The position numbers were made by a program, and so were the translations under genes. 56,034 bases of DNA from contig NZ_JALHLF010000004.1 of the NCBI RefSeq assembly GCF_022832435.1, forward strand, positions 29,912-85,945, written 5' to 3'. Positions 16,246 to 26,836 of this stretch are shown here, in pieces (position 1 is the first letter of the stretch; each line of letters begins with the position of its first letter). This DNA is from Novosphingobium organovorum (GTDB lineage: Bacteria > Pseudomonadota > Alphaproteobacteria > Sphingomonadales > Sphingomonadaceae). Below the pieces are notes generated by a model. It ran no database searches and was not told where the DNA came from. It saw only the letters and a program-made list of their open reading frames with translations.

Positions 16246-18198
16246 TCAGCGCGTGCGCGCGTCGAGCAGTTTATCGAGACCGTTCTCCTTGCCCGGGCTG
16301 GTGCTTTCCAGCCAGGGGTAGCGCAGGCCGCCGTGGTAGGCGATCGCGACCGTCTGGAAATGGTCGCCGCGCTTGACCAGCAGCTTGATCGGCTTGTCCG
16401 CCGCCTCGTTGCCGGTCTTGGCCGCGGTGATCGCCGCGTTGAGGGTATCGCTCGAATAGGCCTCGTCGTTGACCGCAACGATCTGCGCGCCGCTGACCAG
16501 CCCGGCGTTGAAGCCCGGCGAATCCCACAAGGTGCCGGTCACGGTGCCATCGCTCTTGAGCGTCACGCCCAGCGAATAGGTCAGGTTGAGCGAATGGCGG
16601 TAGCTGGCGATGCCCGCGTCATAGCTGTTGGGCTCGTCTTTCCACACCAGCTTGTAACCGGCCATCTCGATCCCGCGCATCGGCGCAGGCTGGTTGGTCT
16701 CGTAAAGCCGGGTCTTGAGGAAGCTCGCCCAGTCGTAGGGGTAGACCCCGTTGAGCGTCTTGACCACGTCGTCGAAATCGTAGGTCAGCTCCCCCCAGTC
16801 GCCGTCGCGCACGCCGAAGAAGGCCTTGGCGAAGTCGTCGAGCCCCTTCTTGCCCTTGGTCCCGGCGCGGATGATCTGGTCCGCCTCGAGCCAGGTCAGC
16901 GCACCCTCGACGTAGTAGTCCTCCGAGCGGGTCAGCGAGACGTAGGGCAGCGGCCGGCGCATCGCCAGCTGCGGCGCGTTGGTGGTGTCCTCGACCGAAC
17001 GCCAGCTGCGGCCGGGCGTCCCTTCGAGGTACTTGGCCGCCGCGCCCGCGAACATGTCGAGCACGGTCTGCTTGGACTGCACGCCCGAACGCGCCGCCAG
17101 GATGTACCCCCAGAACTGGGTCTGGCCTTCGTAGACCCACATCAAGGTGTTCTGCATCGGCTGCTGGTAGTCGGGCGTCCACAGGTCGGCCGGGCGGCGG
17201 TACTTGCCGTTCCAGCTATGCGTGAACTCGTGCGCGATCACGTTGTGATCCCAGTCCATCTTGTCCCATTCGGTCCAGGCGGTGGGCTCGTACTGGTTCT
17301 CGCTCGAACGGTGGTGTTCCAGACCGATGCCGCCCATGCGGTCGGTCAGCGCGAGCAGGAAATCGTAGTGGTCGAAGTGGCGCGCGCCGAACAGCGAGAC
17401 CGCCTCGTTCACCAGATTGCGGTAGTACTGCATGTGCTCGGGCGCGATCTTGAGCTCACCGGGCTTGTCGGCCACCGCGTCCATCGCCACGCCATGCCCC
17501 AGGTCCCAGCGCTGGGCGTACTTGCCCGCGAAGATCGGCGCATCGACGAGACGCTCGTAATCGGTCACGTCCCAGGTCAGCGTGTCGCCCTGACGCGCCT
17601 CGCCGTCGAGCGAGGTGTAGACGGTCCAGCCCGCGGGGACCTTGACGGTCGCCTTGAAGGGGATGTCGCGCGTATAGTACCCGGCGGGATAGAGGCTCAT
17701 CTTCTCCCACTGCAGGTTGAGCATCTCGCGCGTCATGGTGATGCGCCCCTCGCTCGACTGCACCGGCGAGGTGTGCAGGAAGGTCGCGGTCACGCTCTTC
17801 GTGCCCTCGGGCAGCGCGAGATGGAAGGCGTTGACCGCCACGGTGTCGCGCACCCAGGGGATTTCCTTGCCATCGGCGTAGAAGTGCGCGTTGGCGAGCA
17901 GCGAATAGGGCCCGGTTTCCGAGTGGTTGCCCGGCAGCCAGCCCGGCTGGAGCAGGATCAGGTCCTTGGTGCCCGGTGCGACCGGGAAGACCTGCTTGAC
18001 CGAATAGACGCCGTGTTCAACGTCGGTGGCATCGATGTCGAGCGAGACGGTGCCTGCATAGGCAACGTCCTTGGCCGCGGGCATGGCGGGCGGCAGCGCG
18101 GGCGCCATCGGGGTGGAACGGGAGGAATCCTGCGCCACCACGGCGGTGGAAGCGAGCAGGAGAGCGGAGAGCGACGCGAGCGCAGCAGGATATTTCAT
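16246..18198 (-). CDS. M61-family (glycyl aminopeptidase-like) metallopeptidase with PDZ domain, secreted
   Basis: 650 residues from the ATG at 18198. The start [25 protein letters not shown] is a clear Sec signal peptide; longer in-frame extensions lack one. The zinc motif [18 protein letters not shown] is typical of M61, preceded by [12 protein letters not shown] and followed by the helix containing EGQTQFWG with the third ligand. The C-terminal region from about residue 540 ([39 protein letters not shown]) is a PDZ domain. M61 enzymes release glycine or alanine from peptide N-termini. It is divergent from hisS across about 100 bases. Confidence 0.93.
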   Translation of the reverse strand: MKYPAALASLSALLLASTAVVAQDSSRSTPMAPALPPAMPAAKDVAYAGTVSLDIDATDVEHGVYSVKQVFPVAPGTKDLILLQPGWLPGNHSETGPYSLLANAHFYADGKEIPWVRDTVAVNAFHLALPEGTKSVTATFLHTSPVQSSEGRITMTREMLNLQWEKMSLYPAGYYTRDIPFKATVKVPAGWTVYTSLDGEARQGDTLTWDVTDYERLVDAPIFAGKYAQRWDLGHGVAMDAVADKPGELKIAPEHMQYYRNLVNEAVSLFGARHFDHYDFLLALTDRMGGIGLEHHRSSENQYEPTAWTEWDKMDWDHNVIAHEFTHSWNGKYRRPADLWTPDYQQPMQNTLMWVYEGQTQFWGYILAARSGVQSKQTVLDMFAGAAAKYLEGTPGRSWRSVEDTTNAPQLAMRRPLPYVSLTRSEDYYVEGALTWLEADQIIRAGTKGKKGLDDFAKAFFGVRDGDWGELTYDFDDVVKTLNGVYPYDWASFLKTRLYETNQPAPMRGIEMAGYKLVWKDEPNSYDAGIASYRHSLNLTYSLGVTLKSDGTVTGTLWDSPGFNAGLVSGAQIVAVNDEAYSSDTLNAAITAAKTGNEAADKPIKLLVKRGDHFQTVAIAYHGGLRYPWLESTSPGKENGLDKLLDARTR

Positions 18199-18299
18199 TA
18201 CCTCTATCCTTGCGTCTGTTTCACGCTTTGGCAACCTTCGAATGCCGCTTTGCCACACACGCCCTTTATCCCGCCCCGCATTCCGGCTAGACGCGCGCG

Positions 18300-19544
18300 A
18301 TGAGCAAGACACCACAGGCTATTCGCGGAACCCAGGACATCTTCGGCGCCGATGCCGAGGCTTTCGCCCATGTCGTCGAGACCTTCGAGCGCGTGCGGCG
18401 GCTGTACCGCTTCCAGCGCGTCGAAATGCCGGTCTTCGAGAAGACCCCGGTGTTCTCGCGCTCGCTGGGCGAGACCACCGACGTGGTCTCCAAGGAAATG
18501 TATTCGTTCGAGGATCGCGGCGGCGAATCGCTGACCCTGCGCCCCGAATTCACCGCCGGGCTGGCGCGGGCCTATCTCACCAACGGCTGGAAGCAGTTCG
18601 CCCCGGTCAAGCTCGCCACCCACGGCCCGCTGTTCCGCTACGAACGCCCGCAAAAGGGCCGCTACCGCCAGTTCCACCAGATCGACGCCGAAGTGATCGG
18701 CGCGGCCGAACCGATGGTCGATGTCGAAGTTCTGGTCATGGCCGACCAGCTGCTCAAGGAACTGGGCATCGCGGACGGCGTGACGCTCCAGCTCAACACG
18801 CTGGGCGATGGCGAGAGCCGCGAGGCCTGGCGCGCCGCGCTGATCGAGTATTTCGCCGCCCACCGCGCCGAGCTGTCCGAGGAATCGCAGGACCGGCTCA
18901 AGCGCAACCCCTTGCGCATCCTCGATTCCAAGGACCCGCGCGACAAGCCCTTCACCGCCGACGCACCGACCATCGACGACTTTCTGAGCGTGCAGGCGCA
19001 GGACTTCTTCGGTGCCGTGACGCAAGGGCTCGAAGCCGCCTCGGTGCGCTTCGTGCGCACGCCTTCGCTCGTGCGCGGGCTCGACTACTACCGCCACACC
19101 GCCTTCGAATTCGTCACCGACCGGCTCGGTGCGCAAGGCACGGTGCTGGGCGGCGGGCGCTACGACGGGCTGATCGAGGCGCTGGGCGGCCCGGCCACCC
19201 CGGCGATCGGCTGGGCGGCGGGGATCGAACGCCTCGCCATGCTCGTCGCCGACGCCGGACTGGTGCCGCAGAGCCAGCTCACCTGCGTGCTCGCGGTCGA
19301 GGACGACGGCGCGCTGGCCTATGCGCAAAAGGCGATCACCGCGCTGCGCTTCCAGGGTATCGATGCCGAGATGGTCGCCAGCGGTTCGGCGCGCAAGCGC
19401 TACGACAAGGCGGTCAAGACCGGCGCCAAGGTCATCGTCTCGCTCGTCGTGACCGATGGCGTGCCCACCGCCAACCTCAAGGCGGCCGAGCCCAGCGCCG
19501 AATCGCTCGCGGTCGAACAGGTCCTCCAGCAGATCCATCCGTGA
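18300..19544 (+). CDS. hisS: Histidyl-tRNA synthetase
   Basis: 414 residues. A class II aminoacyl-tRNA synthetase that charges tRNA-His. IRGTQDIFG starts the core, [10 protein letters not shown] is in the motif 1-2 region, [19 protein letters not shown] is motif 2, [15 protein letters not shown] is the HisRS-specific histidine-binding motif, and GIERLAML is motif 3. The C-terminal anticodon-binding domain is present ([14 protein letters not shown] onward). It opens the hisS-prfA-prmC operon; its TGA overlaps the prfA GTG. Confidence 0.97.
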   Translation: MSKTPQAIRGTQDIFGADAEAFAHVVETFERVRRLYRFQRVEMPVFEKTPVFSRSLGETTDVVSKEMYSFEDRGGESLTLRPEFTAGLARAYLTNGWKQFAPVKLATHGPLFRYERPQKGRYRQFHQIDAEVIGAAEPMVDVEVLVMADQLLKELGIADGVTLQLNTLGDGESREAWRAALIEYFAAHRAELSEESQDRLKRNPLRILDSKDPRDKPFTADAPTIDDFLSVQAQDFFGAVTQGLEAASVRFVRTPSLVRGLDYYRHTAFEFVTDRLGAQGTVLGGGRYDGLIEALGGPATPAIGWAAGIERLAMLVADAGLVPQSQLTCVLAVEDDGALAYAQKAITALRFQGIDAEMVASGSARKRYDKAVKTGAKVIVSLVVTDGVPTANLKAAEPSAESLAVEQVLQQIHP

Positions 19545-20611
19545 GCCTGACCGACGACCGCCTGCGCCAGATCGCGCACCGCTTTTCCGAACTGGAGGCC
19601 CGGCTCGCCTCGGGCACGCTCGAGGGCGACGCCTTTGTCGCGGCCAGCCGCGACTACGCCGAGCTCGAACCCGTCGCGCGGATCGCCGCCGAGGTCTCCA
19701 CTTTGCGCGCCGAACTCGCCGAGCTTTCCGGGCTGGAGGACGCCGACCCCGAGATGCGCGCGCTGGCCGCTGAGGAAATCGCGCGTATCCGCGAGGAATT
19801 GCCGAGCCGCGAACGCGCGCTCTCGCTCGCCATGCTGCCGCGCGACAGCGCCGACCAGCGCCCCGCGATGCTCGAAATCCGCGCCGGAACCGGCGGCGAC
19901 GAGGCCGCGCTGTTCGCTGCCGATCTTTATCGCATGTACGAGCGCTATGCCGCCGAACAGGGCTGGAAGGTCGATATGGTCAGCGCCAACGCCAGCGACG
20001 TGGGCGGCTTCAAGGAAGTCGTCGCCAACGTGCGCGGCACGGGCGTATTCGCCAAGCTCAAGTTCGAAAGCGGGGTGCACCGCGTCCAGCGCGTGCCGGT
20101 GACCGAATCGGGCGGGCGCATCCACACCTCGGCGGCGACCGTCGCGGTGCTGCCCGAACCCACCGAGGTCGACGTCCAGATCGAGGACAAGGACCTCAAG
20201 ATCGACATCTATCGCGCCAGCGGGGCGGGCGGGCAGCACGTCAACACCACCGATTCGGCGGTGCGCATCACCCACCTGCCCAGCGACATCGTCGTCACCT
20301 GCCAGGACGAGCGCAGCCAGCACAAGAACAAGGCCAAGGCGATGCAGGTTCTGCGCGCCCGGCTCTACGAGAAGATGCGCGACGAAGCGCAGGGCGCCGA
20401 AGCCGAGGCGCGCAAGGCCATGGTCGGCTCGGGCGACCGGTCCGAGCGCATCCGCACCTACAACTTCCCGCAAGGGCGCGTCACCGACCACCGCATCAAC
20501 CTGACGCTCCACCGCCTGCCCGAAGTGCTCGAAGGCACCGGGCTGGGCGAACTGATCGACGCGCTGATCGCCGAGGACGAAGCCAAGCGCCTCGCCGCGA
20601 TGGACGCGTGA
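19541..20611 (+). CDS. prfA: Peptide chain release factor 1
   Basis: 356 residues from a GTG whose last two bases belong to the hisS TGA (GTGA at 19541-19544). RF1 recognises UAA and UAG. The PxT tripeptide that reads the stop codon is PVT in [19 protein letters not shown], and the catalytic GGQ is in [16 protein letters not shown]. The end [18 protein letters not shown] is typical RF1. A longer in-frame extension through hisS is clearly not coding. The GGQ glutamine is the substrate of the next gene product, PrmC. Confidence 0.95.
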   Translation: MSLTDDRLRQIAHRFSELEARLASGTLEGDAFVAASRDYAELEPVARIAAEVSTLRAELAELSGLEDADPEMRALAAEEIARIREELPSRERALSLAMLPRDSADQRPAMLEIRAGTGGDEAALFAADLYRMYERYAAEQGWKVDMVSANASDVGGFKEVVANVRGTGVFAKLKFESGVHRVQRVPVTESGGRIHTSAATVAVLPEPTEVDVQIEDKDLKIDIYRASGAGGQHVNTTDSAVRITHLPSDIVVTCQDERSQHKNKAKAMQVLRARLYEKMRDEAQGAEAEARKAMVGSGDRSERIRTYNFPQGRVTDHRINLTLHRLPEVLEGTGLGELIDALIAEDEAKRLAAMDA

Positions 20612-21483
20612 GCCAGGAAGCGCCCCCAACCGCCCCCGTTACCGTCGCCGAGCGGCTGCGCACGGCGAGCGAGGCGATGGGTCCGCTCGCCTCGACCGCG
20701 CGGCTCGATGCCGAACTGCTGATGGCCGCCGCGCTCGGCACGACGCGCTCGCAGGTTCTCCTGCGCCACATGCGCGATCCCGCTCCGGCCGCGTTCGAAC
20801 CGCTGCTGGCGCGGCGCCTTGGCGACGAGCCGGTCGCCTATATCCTGGGCACCGCGGAGTTCTACGGATTGGAATTCGAGGTCAGCCCCGCCGTGCTGAT
20901 CCCGCGCGCCGATTCCGAAACCGCGATCGAGGCGGCGCGCGCGGCCTTTGCCGACGCTCCGCCCGCCCGCCTGCTCGATTGCGGCACCGGCTCGGGCGCG
21001 CTGCTGCTGACCGCGCTCAGCCTGTTTCCCAAGGCTCGGGGCACAGGCATCGACCGCAGCGCGCAGGCGCTGGCCGTCGCGCAGCGCAACGCGGTAAGCC
21101 TCGGGCTCGATGCGCGCGCCGCGTTCCACCACCGCGACTGGGACACCCCCGGCTGGAGCGCGGATCTGGGCGCGCCGTTCGACCTCATCCTCGCCAACCC
21201 GCCCTATGTCGAGGACGACGCCGAGATCGAAGCGGTGGTGCGCGATTTCGAACCGCACGGCGCGCTCTTCGCGGGGCCTGAAGGGCTCGACGCCTACCGC
21301 GTGCTGATCCCCCAGCTGCCCGCGCTCCTGACCGGGCACGGGCTCGCTCTGGTCGAGATCGGATCGCGCCAGGCCGAGGCGGTCACCGCGCTCGGCACGG
21401 CCGCAGGGCTCGCCGCGCGGCTCCATCACGATCTTGCCGGACGCCCTCGAATTATCGCTTTTTCTCGACTTCTCCACCGTTGA
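20608..21483 (+). CDS. prmC: Release factor glutamine methyltransferase
   Basis: 291 residues from a GTG that overlaps the prfA stop (GTGA at 20608-20611). PrmC methylates the glutamine of the GGQ motif in RF1 and RF2 using SAM. The SAM-binding motif is [16 protein letters not shown] and the catalytic NPPY is in [12 protein letters not shown]. The N-terminal helical domain ([20 protein letters not shown]) and the linker [17 protein letters not shown] are as expected. Third gene of the translation-coupled operon hisS-prfA-prmC. Confidence 0.95.
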   Translation: MSQEAPPTAPVTVAERLRTASEAMGPLASTARLDAELLMAAALGTTRSQVLLRHMRDPAPAAFEPLLARRLGDEPVAYILGTAEFYGLEFEVSPAVLIPRADSETAIEAARAAFADAPPARLLDCGTGSGALLLTALSLFPKARGTGIDRSAQALAVAQRNAVSLGLDARAAFHHRDWDTPGWSADLGAPFDLILANPPYVEDDAEIEAVVRDFEPHGALFAGPEGLDAYRVLIPQLPALLTGHGLALVEIGSRQAEAVTALGTAAGLAARLHHDLAGRPRIIAFSRLLHR

Positions 21484-21713
21484 GGACAAGTTTTCGCTTG
21501 GAATCGGCGATTGGAGTGCCTAAGGATTGCCTCGAACCGGTTGATGGATGAAATTTCCCCATAACCCGGTTCGCTCCCAGCCTTTGCGGGTAGAACCCCG
21601 AATTTCTCGGGTCACAACAATGCAAATGCTTAAGTCTCGGCGCCCGGGGGGCCCGCCGTGTCATACGATATGCGGCAGTCCGGCTCTTTGTGAGAGTGGA
21701 TGCCAGGGGTTTT

Positions 21714-21718
21714 GAGGA
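21714..21718 (+). promoter_or_regulatory. Ribosome binding site for the TTG start of the DUF4167 gene
   Basis: GAGGA lies nine bases before the TTG at 21728; no other start precedes the conserved N-terminal region. Confidence 0.65.
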
Positions 21719-21727
21719 AAATTATCC

Positions 21728-22612
21728 TTGAATAACAATCGTGGTAATAACCGCAGGCGTGGCCGCGGCAATAATCGCCAGCAGAATGGCCAGCAGATCA
21801 ACCGGATCGACAGCCGGGCTCGCGGCAACGCGCCCCAACTGCTCGAAAAGTACAAGAAGCTGGCCCACGACGCGATGCTGAACGGAGACCGGGTCCAGGA
21901 GGAATACTACCTCCAGTTCGCCGATCACTATTTCCGTGTCATCGCCGACCAGAAGCAGCGCCAGGAAGAACAGCGTCAGCCGCGCCGCGATGATCGCAGC
22001 CAGGACTACGACGACGACGGCGCCGACCAGGAATATCCGCGCCCCCGCGAAACGCAGCGTCGCTACGAAGCCCCTGCCGAGCCCCGCGCTTCGGCCGAGC
22101 CGCGTACGTCGGGCGAAAGCGTCGAGGGCGAAGGCGAGGAGCGTTCGCGTTCGGTCTACGAACCGGCCGAAAACCCGTTCGTGCGCGACAGCCGCTCGAG
22201 CCGGACGACGCCTAAGCCGCGCAAGCCGCGCCGTAGCGACGACGAACGCCAGGATAACGCGGGCGAACCCGCCCCCGCCAGCGGCGGTTTCGACCCCGCC
22301 ACGCTGCCGCCCTCGATCGGCGCTTCGGGTGACGAAGCCTACGAGGACGACGCGACCGGCGAAGACAAGCCGGCCAAGCGCCCCCGCGCCAAGGCCAAGG
22401 CTCCGGCCGCGGCGGCCAAGCCCAAGACCACCCGCACCCGCAAGAGCACGGACGGCGAGGCGGACGCGGGCAAGGACACCGGCAAGAGCGAAACCACCCA
22501 AGCCGCTGCGACCGAGGGTGAGGGTGAGGCCAAGCCCCGCCGCCGGCGCATTACGCGCAAGCCCGCCTCAGGCGAAGGCGCGGCGACCAACACCGCCGAC
22601 GCCGACGCCTGA
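21728..22612 (+). CDS. DUF4167 protein, probable RNA-binding, disordered tail
   Basis: 294 residues from a TTG. The first 80 residues are the conserved DUF4167 module: an Asn/Arg-rich start (NNNRGNNRRRGRG), INRIDSRARGNAPQLLEKYKKLAHDAM and GDRVQEEYYLQFADHYFRVI. DUF4167 is found almost only in Alphaproteobacteria and has no settled function; the basic, low-complexity N-terminus suggests nucleic-acid binding. The rest is low complexity, first acidic and Arg/Glu-rich, then Ala/Lys-rich with an RRRRITRK basic patch near the end. It follows prmC after 244 bases and ends in its own terminator. The link of this family to prfA-prmC is a recurrent alphaproteobacterial arrangement (from memory). Confidence 0.9.
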   Translation: MNNNRGNNRRRGRGNNRQQNGQQINRIDSRARGNAPQLLEKYKKLAHDAMLNGDRVQEEYYLQFADHYFRVIADQKQRQEEQRQPRRDDRSQDYDDDGADQEYPRPRETQRRYEAPAEPRASAEPRTSGESVEGEGEERSRSVYEPAENPFVRDSRSSRTTPKPRKPRRSDDERQDNAGEPAPASGGFDPATLPPSIGASGDEAYEDDATGEDKPAKRPRAKAKAPAAAAKPKTTRTRKSTDGEADAGKDTGKSETTQAAATEGEGEAKPRRRRITRKPASGEGAATNTADADA

Positions 22613-22627
22613 TCGCAAACCCGCTGG

Positions 22628-22653
22628 AAGGGGAGCCTGGTGCTCCCCTTTTT
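22628..22653 (+). terminator. Terminator after the DUF4167 gene
   Basis: AAGGGGAGC-CTGGT-GCTCCCCTT with T5 immediately following; 16 bases past the stop. Confidence 0.85.
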
Positions 22654-22798
22654 GCCGTTCGGGCTCCGCACGCTCCTGCGCGTCGCCTGACCTTTGATCG
22701 CCTGGCTCCGTCCCACGCACAGCCCCTCGCCATCGCCGACAGGGCGTTACGCAAGGATTGCTTGCGTCGCCGCCACGCACGGCTACAACCCCCCGCCG

Positions 22799-24454
22799 AT
22801 GGCACCCCACCGGCATGACGCACCCCTGCCCCGACGCATGATCGCGCTCTGGCGCTCCCCCCGGCTTCAGGCCCTTGCCCTCGGCGCGATCGCGGCGTGC
22901 GGGTTCCAGCCATTGGGCCTCTGGCCGCTGACGCTGGCCGGGCTTGCCCTGCTGCTCGAACTTCTGCGGCGGACCACCGGCGCGCGCGGCGCCTTCGCGC
23001 TCGGCTGGTTCTTCGGCGTCGGCCATTTCACGCTCGGCAACAACTGGATCGCCACGGCCTTCACCTACCAGGCCAACATGCCCGCCTGGCTCGGCGGCAT
23101 CGCGGTGTTCCTGCTCGCGCTCTATCTCGCGCTGTATCCCGCGCTGGCCTGCGCGCTCGCCCGGAACCTGTGTTCGCGGACTGTTGGACGGACTGGCGCG
23201 CTGGCCTTTGCCGCGCTGGCACTGACTTTCGCTTCGTGCTGGATCGTCACCGAGTGGCTGCGCGCCTGGGCCTTTTCGGGCTTTGCCTGGAACCCCATCG
23301 GGGTGGCGCTGCTCGGCCCCTTCGACACGCGCGGGCTCGCCCTGCTGGCGCCGTGGATCGGCACCTATGGCCTTGGCGGCGTGGCCGTTTTGCTCGCCGC
23401 CGTGCCCGGACTGTTCGTGCGGCTGGGGGCGGGCCGATCGGCGTTTGGCCGCGCGCTCTGGGCCCTGCCGCCGATCGCCGGCTTCGCCGCGCTCGGCGCG
23501 CTCATGCTCCTGCCCGACCGCTGGGCGCCGCGCGAGCAGGGCACGATCCGCTACACGCTGATCCAGCCCGACATCCGGCAGGAATACATCGACGATCCGC
23601 GCCAGTTCGAGAACAACTTCGTCAAGATGGCGATGCTCTCGCTGCCCGAAGTGCCCGGCCGCAAGCGGGTCGTGTTCTGGCCGGAATCGGGCCTTGGCGA
23701 CTATCTGCGCGACGGCTATCCCGACTACTACTACCGCATGTACACGTATGCCGGCGATCCCGCGCTCGCCCGCCAGCGGATCGGGCGCGTCATCGGCCCC
23801 TACGCGCTGCTGCTGACCGGAGCGGTGGACCTCGTCATGCAGGACGGCGAGGATGTCGCCGCACGCAACAACGTCACCGCCTTTGACGGTTATGGCGACC
23901 TCTTGGCGAGCTATTCCAAGGCGCACCTCGTGCCCTATGGCGAATACCTGCCCATGCGCGGCCTGCTCACCCCGCTCGGCCTGTCGCGGCTGGTGCCCGG
24001 ATCGCTCGACTTCTGGCCGGGTCCGGGGCCGCGCACGATCGATTTCGGCAGCTACGGCAAGGCCGGCATCCAGATCTGCTACGAAATCATCTTTTCAGGC
24101 CAGGTGGTCGATCCGCTCAACCGGCCCGACTACATCTTCAACCCTTCCAACGACGGCTGGTTCGGGCTGTGGGGGCCACCCCAGCACCTCGCGCAGGCCC
24201 GCCTGCGCGCGCTCGAGGAAGGGCTACCGATCCTGCGCTCGACCACCACCGGCATCAGCGCGGTGATCGATGCGGACGGGATCGTGCGCAAATTCGTGCC
24301 GCGCCACACCGCCGGACGGCTCGACGGGTTCATCCCCCCCCCGCACAAGCCCACCGCCTTTGCCCGCCTGGGCAACGCCCTGCCGCTTGCGCTTGCAGGG
24401 GTTCTTTTGCTGCTTGCCCTTTCCGCAGTTGCACTCGACCGCCGTCGCGGGTAG
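22799..24454 (+). CDS. lnt: Apolipoprotein N-acyltransferase
   Basis: 551 residues from the ATG at 22799; ATG at 22838 is a credible alternative and an earlier in-frame start at 22694 is unlikely. Lnt adds the third acyl chain to bacterial lipoproteins in the inner membrane. Several N-terminal membrane segments (ALALGAIAACGFQPLGLWPL, LALYLALYPALACALA and others) precede a periplasmic nitrilase domain. The triad is E296 (WPESGLGDYL), K374 (YSKAHLVPYGEYLP) and C427 (GIQICYEIIF). A last membrane helix (LPLALAGVLLLLALSAVAL) closes the protein. Its stop codon lies inside the structured leader of metK. Confidence 0.95.
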   Translation: MAPHRHDAPLPRRMIALWRSPRLQALALGAIAACGFQPLGLWPLTLAGLALLLELLRRTTGARGAFALGWFFGVGHFTLGNNWIATAFTYQANMPAWLGGIAVFLLALYLALYPALACALARNLCSRTVGRTGALAFAALALTFASCWIVTEWLRAWAFSGFAWNPIGVALLGPFDTRGLALLAPWIGTYGLGGVAVLLAAVPGLFVRLGAGRSAFGRALWALPPIAGFAALGALMLLPDRWAPREQGTIRYTLIQPDIRQEYIDDPRQFENNFVKMAMLSLPEVPGRKRVVFWPESGLGDYLRDGYPDYYYRMYTYAGDPALARQRIGRVIGPYALLLTGAVDLVMQDGEDVAARNNVTAFDGYGDLLASYSKAHLVPYGEYLPMRGLLTPLGLSRLVPGSLDFWPGPGPRTIDFGSYGKAGIQICYEIIFSGQVVDPLNRPDYIFNPSNDGWFGLWGPPQHLAQARLRALEEGLPILRSTTTGISAVIDADGIVRKFVPRHTAGRLDGFIPPPHKPTAFARLGNALPLALAGVLLLLALSAVALDRRRG

Positions 24455-24502
24455 AGCGCCAAGGCGCACTTAAAGAATTCTTTATATCCTAGGTGACTCT
24501 AC
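24451..24502 (+). promoter_or_regulatory. Structured metK leader (candidate RNA switch or operator)
   Basis: The 48 bases between lnt and metK hold nested symmetry. GTAGAG at 24451-24456 (containing the lnt stop) is complementary to CTCTAC at 24497-24502, which touches the metK ATG. Inside are a small GCGC-CAAG-GCGC hairpin and the palindrome TAAAGAATTCTTTA (24471-24484). The likely Shine-Dalgarno AGG (24491-24493) falls within the structure. I could not match it to a known SAM riboswitch class. Confidence 0.4.
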
Positions 24503-25717
24503 ATGCGTAGCGAATATGTCTTCACCTCCGAGAGTGTCTCGGAAGGCCACCCCGACAAGGTTTCGGACCAGATCTCGGACGCGATCGTCGACCTGTTCCT
24601 GTCCAAGGACCCCGAGGCGCGCGTCGCCTGCGAAACCCTGACCACGACGCAGAAGGTCGTTCTGGCCGGTGAGATCCGCTGCAAGGGCGTTTACGAAAAC
24701 GGTGACTGGGCCCCCGGCGCGCTCGAGGAAATCGAGAAGGTCGTGCGCGAGACGGTCAAGGCGATCGGCTACGAGCAGGACGGCTTCCACTGGGAAACCT
24801 TCGACTTCGAAAACTACCTGCACGCACAGTCCGCGCACATCGCGCAGGGCGTCGATTCGAGCGGCAACAAGGACGAAGGCGCCGGCGACCAGGGCATCAT
24901 GTTCGGCTACGCTTCGGTCGAGACCGAAGACCTGATGCCCGCCACGCTCGATTTCAGCCACAAGATCCTTCACCAGATGGCGCAGGACCGCAAGAGCGGT
25001 GCCGCCCCCTTCCTCGAGCCCGACGCCAAGAGCCAGGTCACGCTGCGCTACAAGGACGGCGTGCCCGTGGCCTGCACCGCGATCGTCGTGTCCACCCAGC
25101 ACGCGCCGGGCTACGACAAGGGCGAGAAGGAAGCCGAACTCAAGGCCTACGTGAAGAGCGTGGTGGCCAAGGTCATCCCGGCTGAACTGCTGTCGGACCA
25201 GACCGTCTACCACATCAACCCCACCGGCTCGTTCGAGATCGGCGGCCCTGACGGCGATGCCGGCCTTACCGGCCGCAAGATCATCGTCGACACTTACGGC
25301 GGCGCGGCCCCGCACGGCGGCGGCGCGTTCTCGGGCAAGGACCCCACCAAGGTCGACCGTTCGGCGGCCTACGTCACGCGCTACCTCGCCAAGAACGTCG
25401 TCGCGGCGGGTCTTGCCAAGATGTGCACGATCCAGATCTCCTACGCCATCGGCGTCGCCCAGCCGCTGTCGCTCTATGTCGACACCAGCGGCACCGGCAC
25501 CGTGGCCGACGAGGCGATCGAAGCGGCGATCACCAAGATCGCAGCCGAGAAGCTGGGCGGCCTGACCCCGCGCGGCATTCGCCTGGGCCTGGGCCTCAAC
25601 AAGCCGATCTACAAGCCGTCGGCCGCCTACGGCCACTTCGGCCGCAAGGCGCAGGGCGACTTCTTCCCCTGGGAGCGCACCGACCTGGTCGAGGATCTCA
25701 AGGCCGCTGTGGCCTGA
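24503..25717 (+). CDS. metK: S-adenosylmethionine synthetase
   Basis: 404 residues. It makes SAM from methionine and ATP in the cytoplasm, the methyl donor for prmC and many others. Visible landmarks are [19 protein letters not shown] at the start (ATP and Mg binding), [12 protein letters not shown], the P-loop-like [22 protein letters not shown] and the C-terminal YGHFGR. The ATG giving [12 protein letters not shown] is the natural start. It is followed by a strong terminator. The leader upstream looks structured, see 24451-24502. Confidence 0.97.
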   Translation: MRSEYVFTSESVSEGHPDKVSDQISDAIVDLFLSKDPEARVACETLTTTQKVVLAGEIRCKGVYENGDWAPGALEEIEKVVRETVKAIGYEQDGFHWETFDFENYLHAQSAHIAQGVDSSGNKDEGAGDQGIMFGYASVETEDLMPATLDFSHKILHQMAQDRKSGAAPFLEPDAKSQVTLRYKDGVPVACTAIVVSTQHAPGYDKGEKEAELKAYVKSVVAKVIPAELLSDQTVYHINPTGSFEIGGPDGDAGLTGRKIIVDTYGGAAPHGGGAFSGKDPTKVDRSAAYVTRYLAKNVVAAGLAKMCTIQISYAIGVAQPLSLYVDTSGTGTVADEAIEAAITKIAAEKLGGLTPRGIRLGLGLNKPIYKPSAAYGHFGRKAQGDFFPWERTDLVEDLKAAVA

Positions 25718-25741
25718 TCCTGAAGCCATCGTAAATATTCG

Positions 25742-25779
25742 AAAAGGCCCGGCAGCCCACACGGCTGGCCGGGCCTTTT
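25742..25779 (+). terminator. Terminator of metK
   Basis: AAAAGGCCCGGC and GCCGGGCCTTTT make a perfect 12-bp outer stem with a smaller AGCC/GGCT stem inside. It lies about 25 bases after the stop and ends in T4. Confidence 0.85.
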
Positions 25780-25825
25780 CACGCCCCCTCCCCTTGCGCG
25801 CGGGTTTGCGCTATGGGCGCGTCCG

Positions 25826-26836
25826 ATGATGAACCCCGCCGATCTTCCGCCCACCGCGCACAACGCGCCGGTCTGCGTCGCCGCGCTCTACCAGTTCGCC
25901 CCCTTTGCCGATCACGCCGCCTTGCGCGCGCCGCTGGCGGCGCTGTGCGAGGCCGAAGGGATCAAGGGCACGCTGCTGCTGGCGCACGAGGGGATCAACG
26001 GCACCATTGCGGGCACGCATTCGGGCATTTCGTGCGTGATCGCGCATATTCGCGCCCTGCCGGGCTGCGGCGGGCTCGAGGTCAAGTATTCGGGTGCGCG
26101 CGAAATGCCGTTCCTGCGCATGAAGGTGCGCCTCAAGAACGAGATCGTGACCATGGGCGAGCCAGGCACCGATCCGCTCGCGACGGTGGGCACCTATGTC
26201 GCGCCCGAGGACTGGAACGCGCTCATCGCCGATCCCGCGACGATCGTGATCGACACCCGCAACGACTACGAAGTGGCGATCGGCACCTTCAAGGGCGCGA
26301 TCGATCCCGAAACGGCAAGCTTTCGCGAGTTCCCGCAGTGGTTTCGCGAGCACCGCGAAACGCTGCTCGGCCAGGGCAAGGCGCCCAGGGTCGCCATGTT
26401 CTGCACCGGCGGCATCCGCTGCGAAAAATCGACCGCGTTCCTCAAGCAGGAGGGTGTCGAGGAGGTGTTCCACCTCAAGGGCGGCATCCTCAAGTACCTC
26501 GAGACGGTCAAGCCCGAGGACAGCCTGTGGCAGGGTGAATGCTTCGTGTTCGACAGCCGCGTGTCGGTCGGCCACGGGCTCGAACAGGGTGACTATTCGC
26601 TGTGCTACGCCTGCCGCGTTCCCCTGAGCGCGCAGGACCGCGCCTCGCCCTTCTATGAGGAAGGGGTGATGTGCCCGCACTGCCACGCGGCGCGCAGCGA
26701 GGAGCAGCGCGAACGCTACCGCGAACGCCACCGCCAGCAACAGCTCGCCCACGCGCGCGGCGAGGAACACATCGGCGTCAACCCCAAGTCCGGCGCGCGC
26801 GAAAAGACATCGGACGAAAGCCCCGACGCCGGATGA
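25826..26836 (+). CDS. trhO: tRNA uridine(34) 5-hydroxylase TrhO (rhodanese-domain)
   Basis: 336 residues. TrhO (YceA) makes 5-hydroxyuridine at position 34 of tRNAs with O2. The N-terminal domain contains [17 protein letters not shown] and [25 protein letters not shown]. The rhodanese domain follows, with [17 protein letters not shown] and the active loop CTGGIRCEK (C193, C199). A C-terminal CYAC...CPHC pair could bind a metal, and the tail is basic. Start is the first Met of MMNPADLPP; the second Met is equally possible. The stop overlaps the next gene (ATGA at 26833-26836). Confidence 0.94.
   Translation: MMNPADLPPTAHNAPVCVAALYQFAPFADHAALRAPLAALCEAEGIKGTLLLAHEGINGTIAGTHSGISCVIAHIRALPGCGGLEVKYSGAREMPFLRMKVRLKNEIVTMGEPGTDPLATVGTYVAPEDWNALIADPATIVIDTRNDYEVAIGTFKGAIDPETASFREFPQWFREHRETLLGQGKAPRVAMFCTGGIRCEKSTAFLKQEGVEEVFHLKGGILKYLETVKPEDSLWQGECFVFDSRVSVGHGLEQGDYSLCYACRVPLSAQDRASPFYEEGVMCPHCHAARSEEQRERYRERHRQQQLAHARGEEHIGVNPKSGAREKTSDESPDAG

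Noticed and set aside
18071..19540. Upstream extension of the prfA frame through hisS
   Set aside because: hisS is certain in the other frame, and RF1 homology begins at the GTG at 19541.
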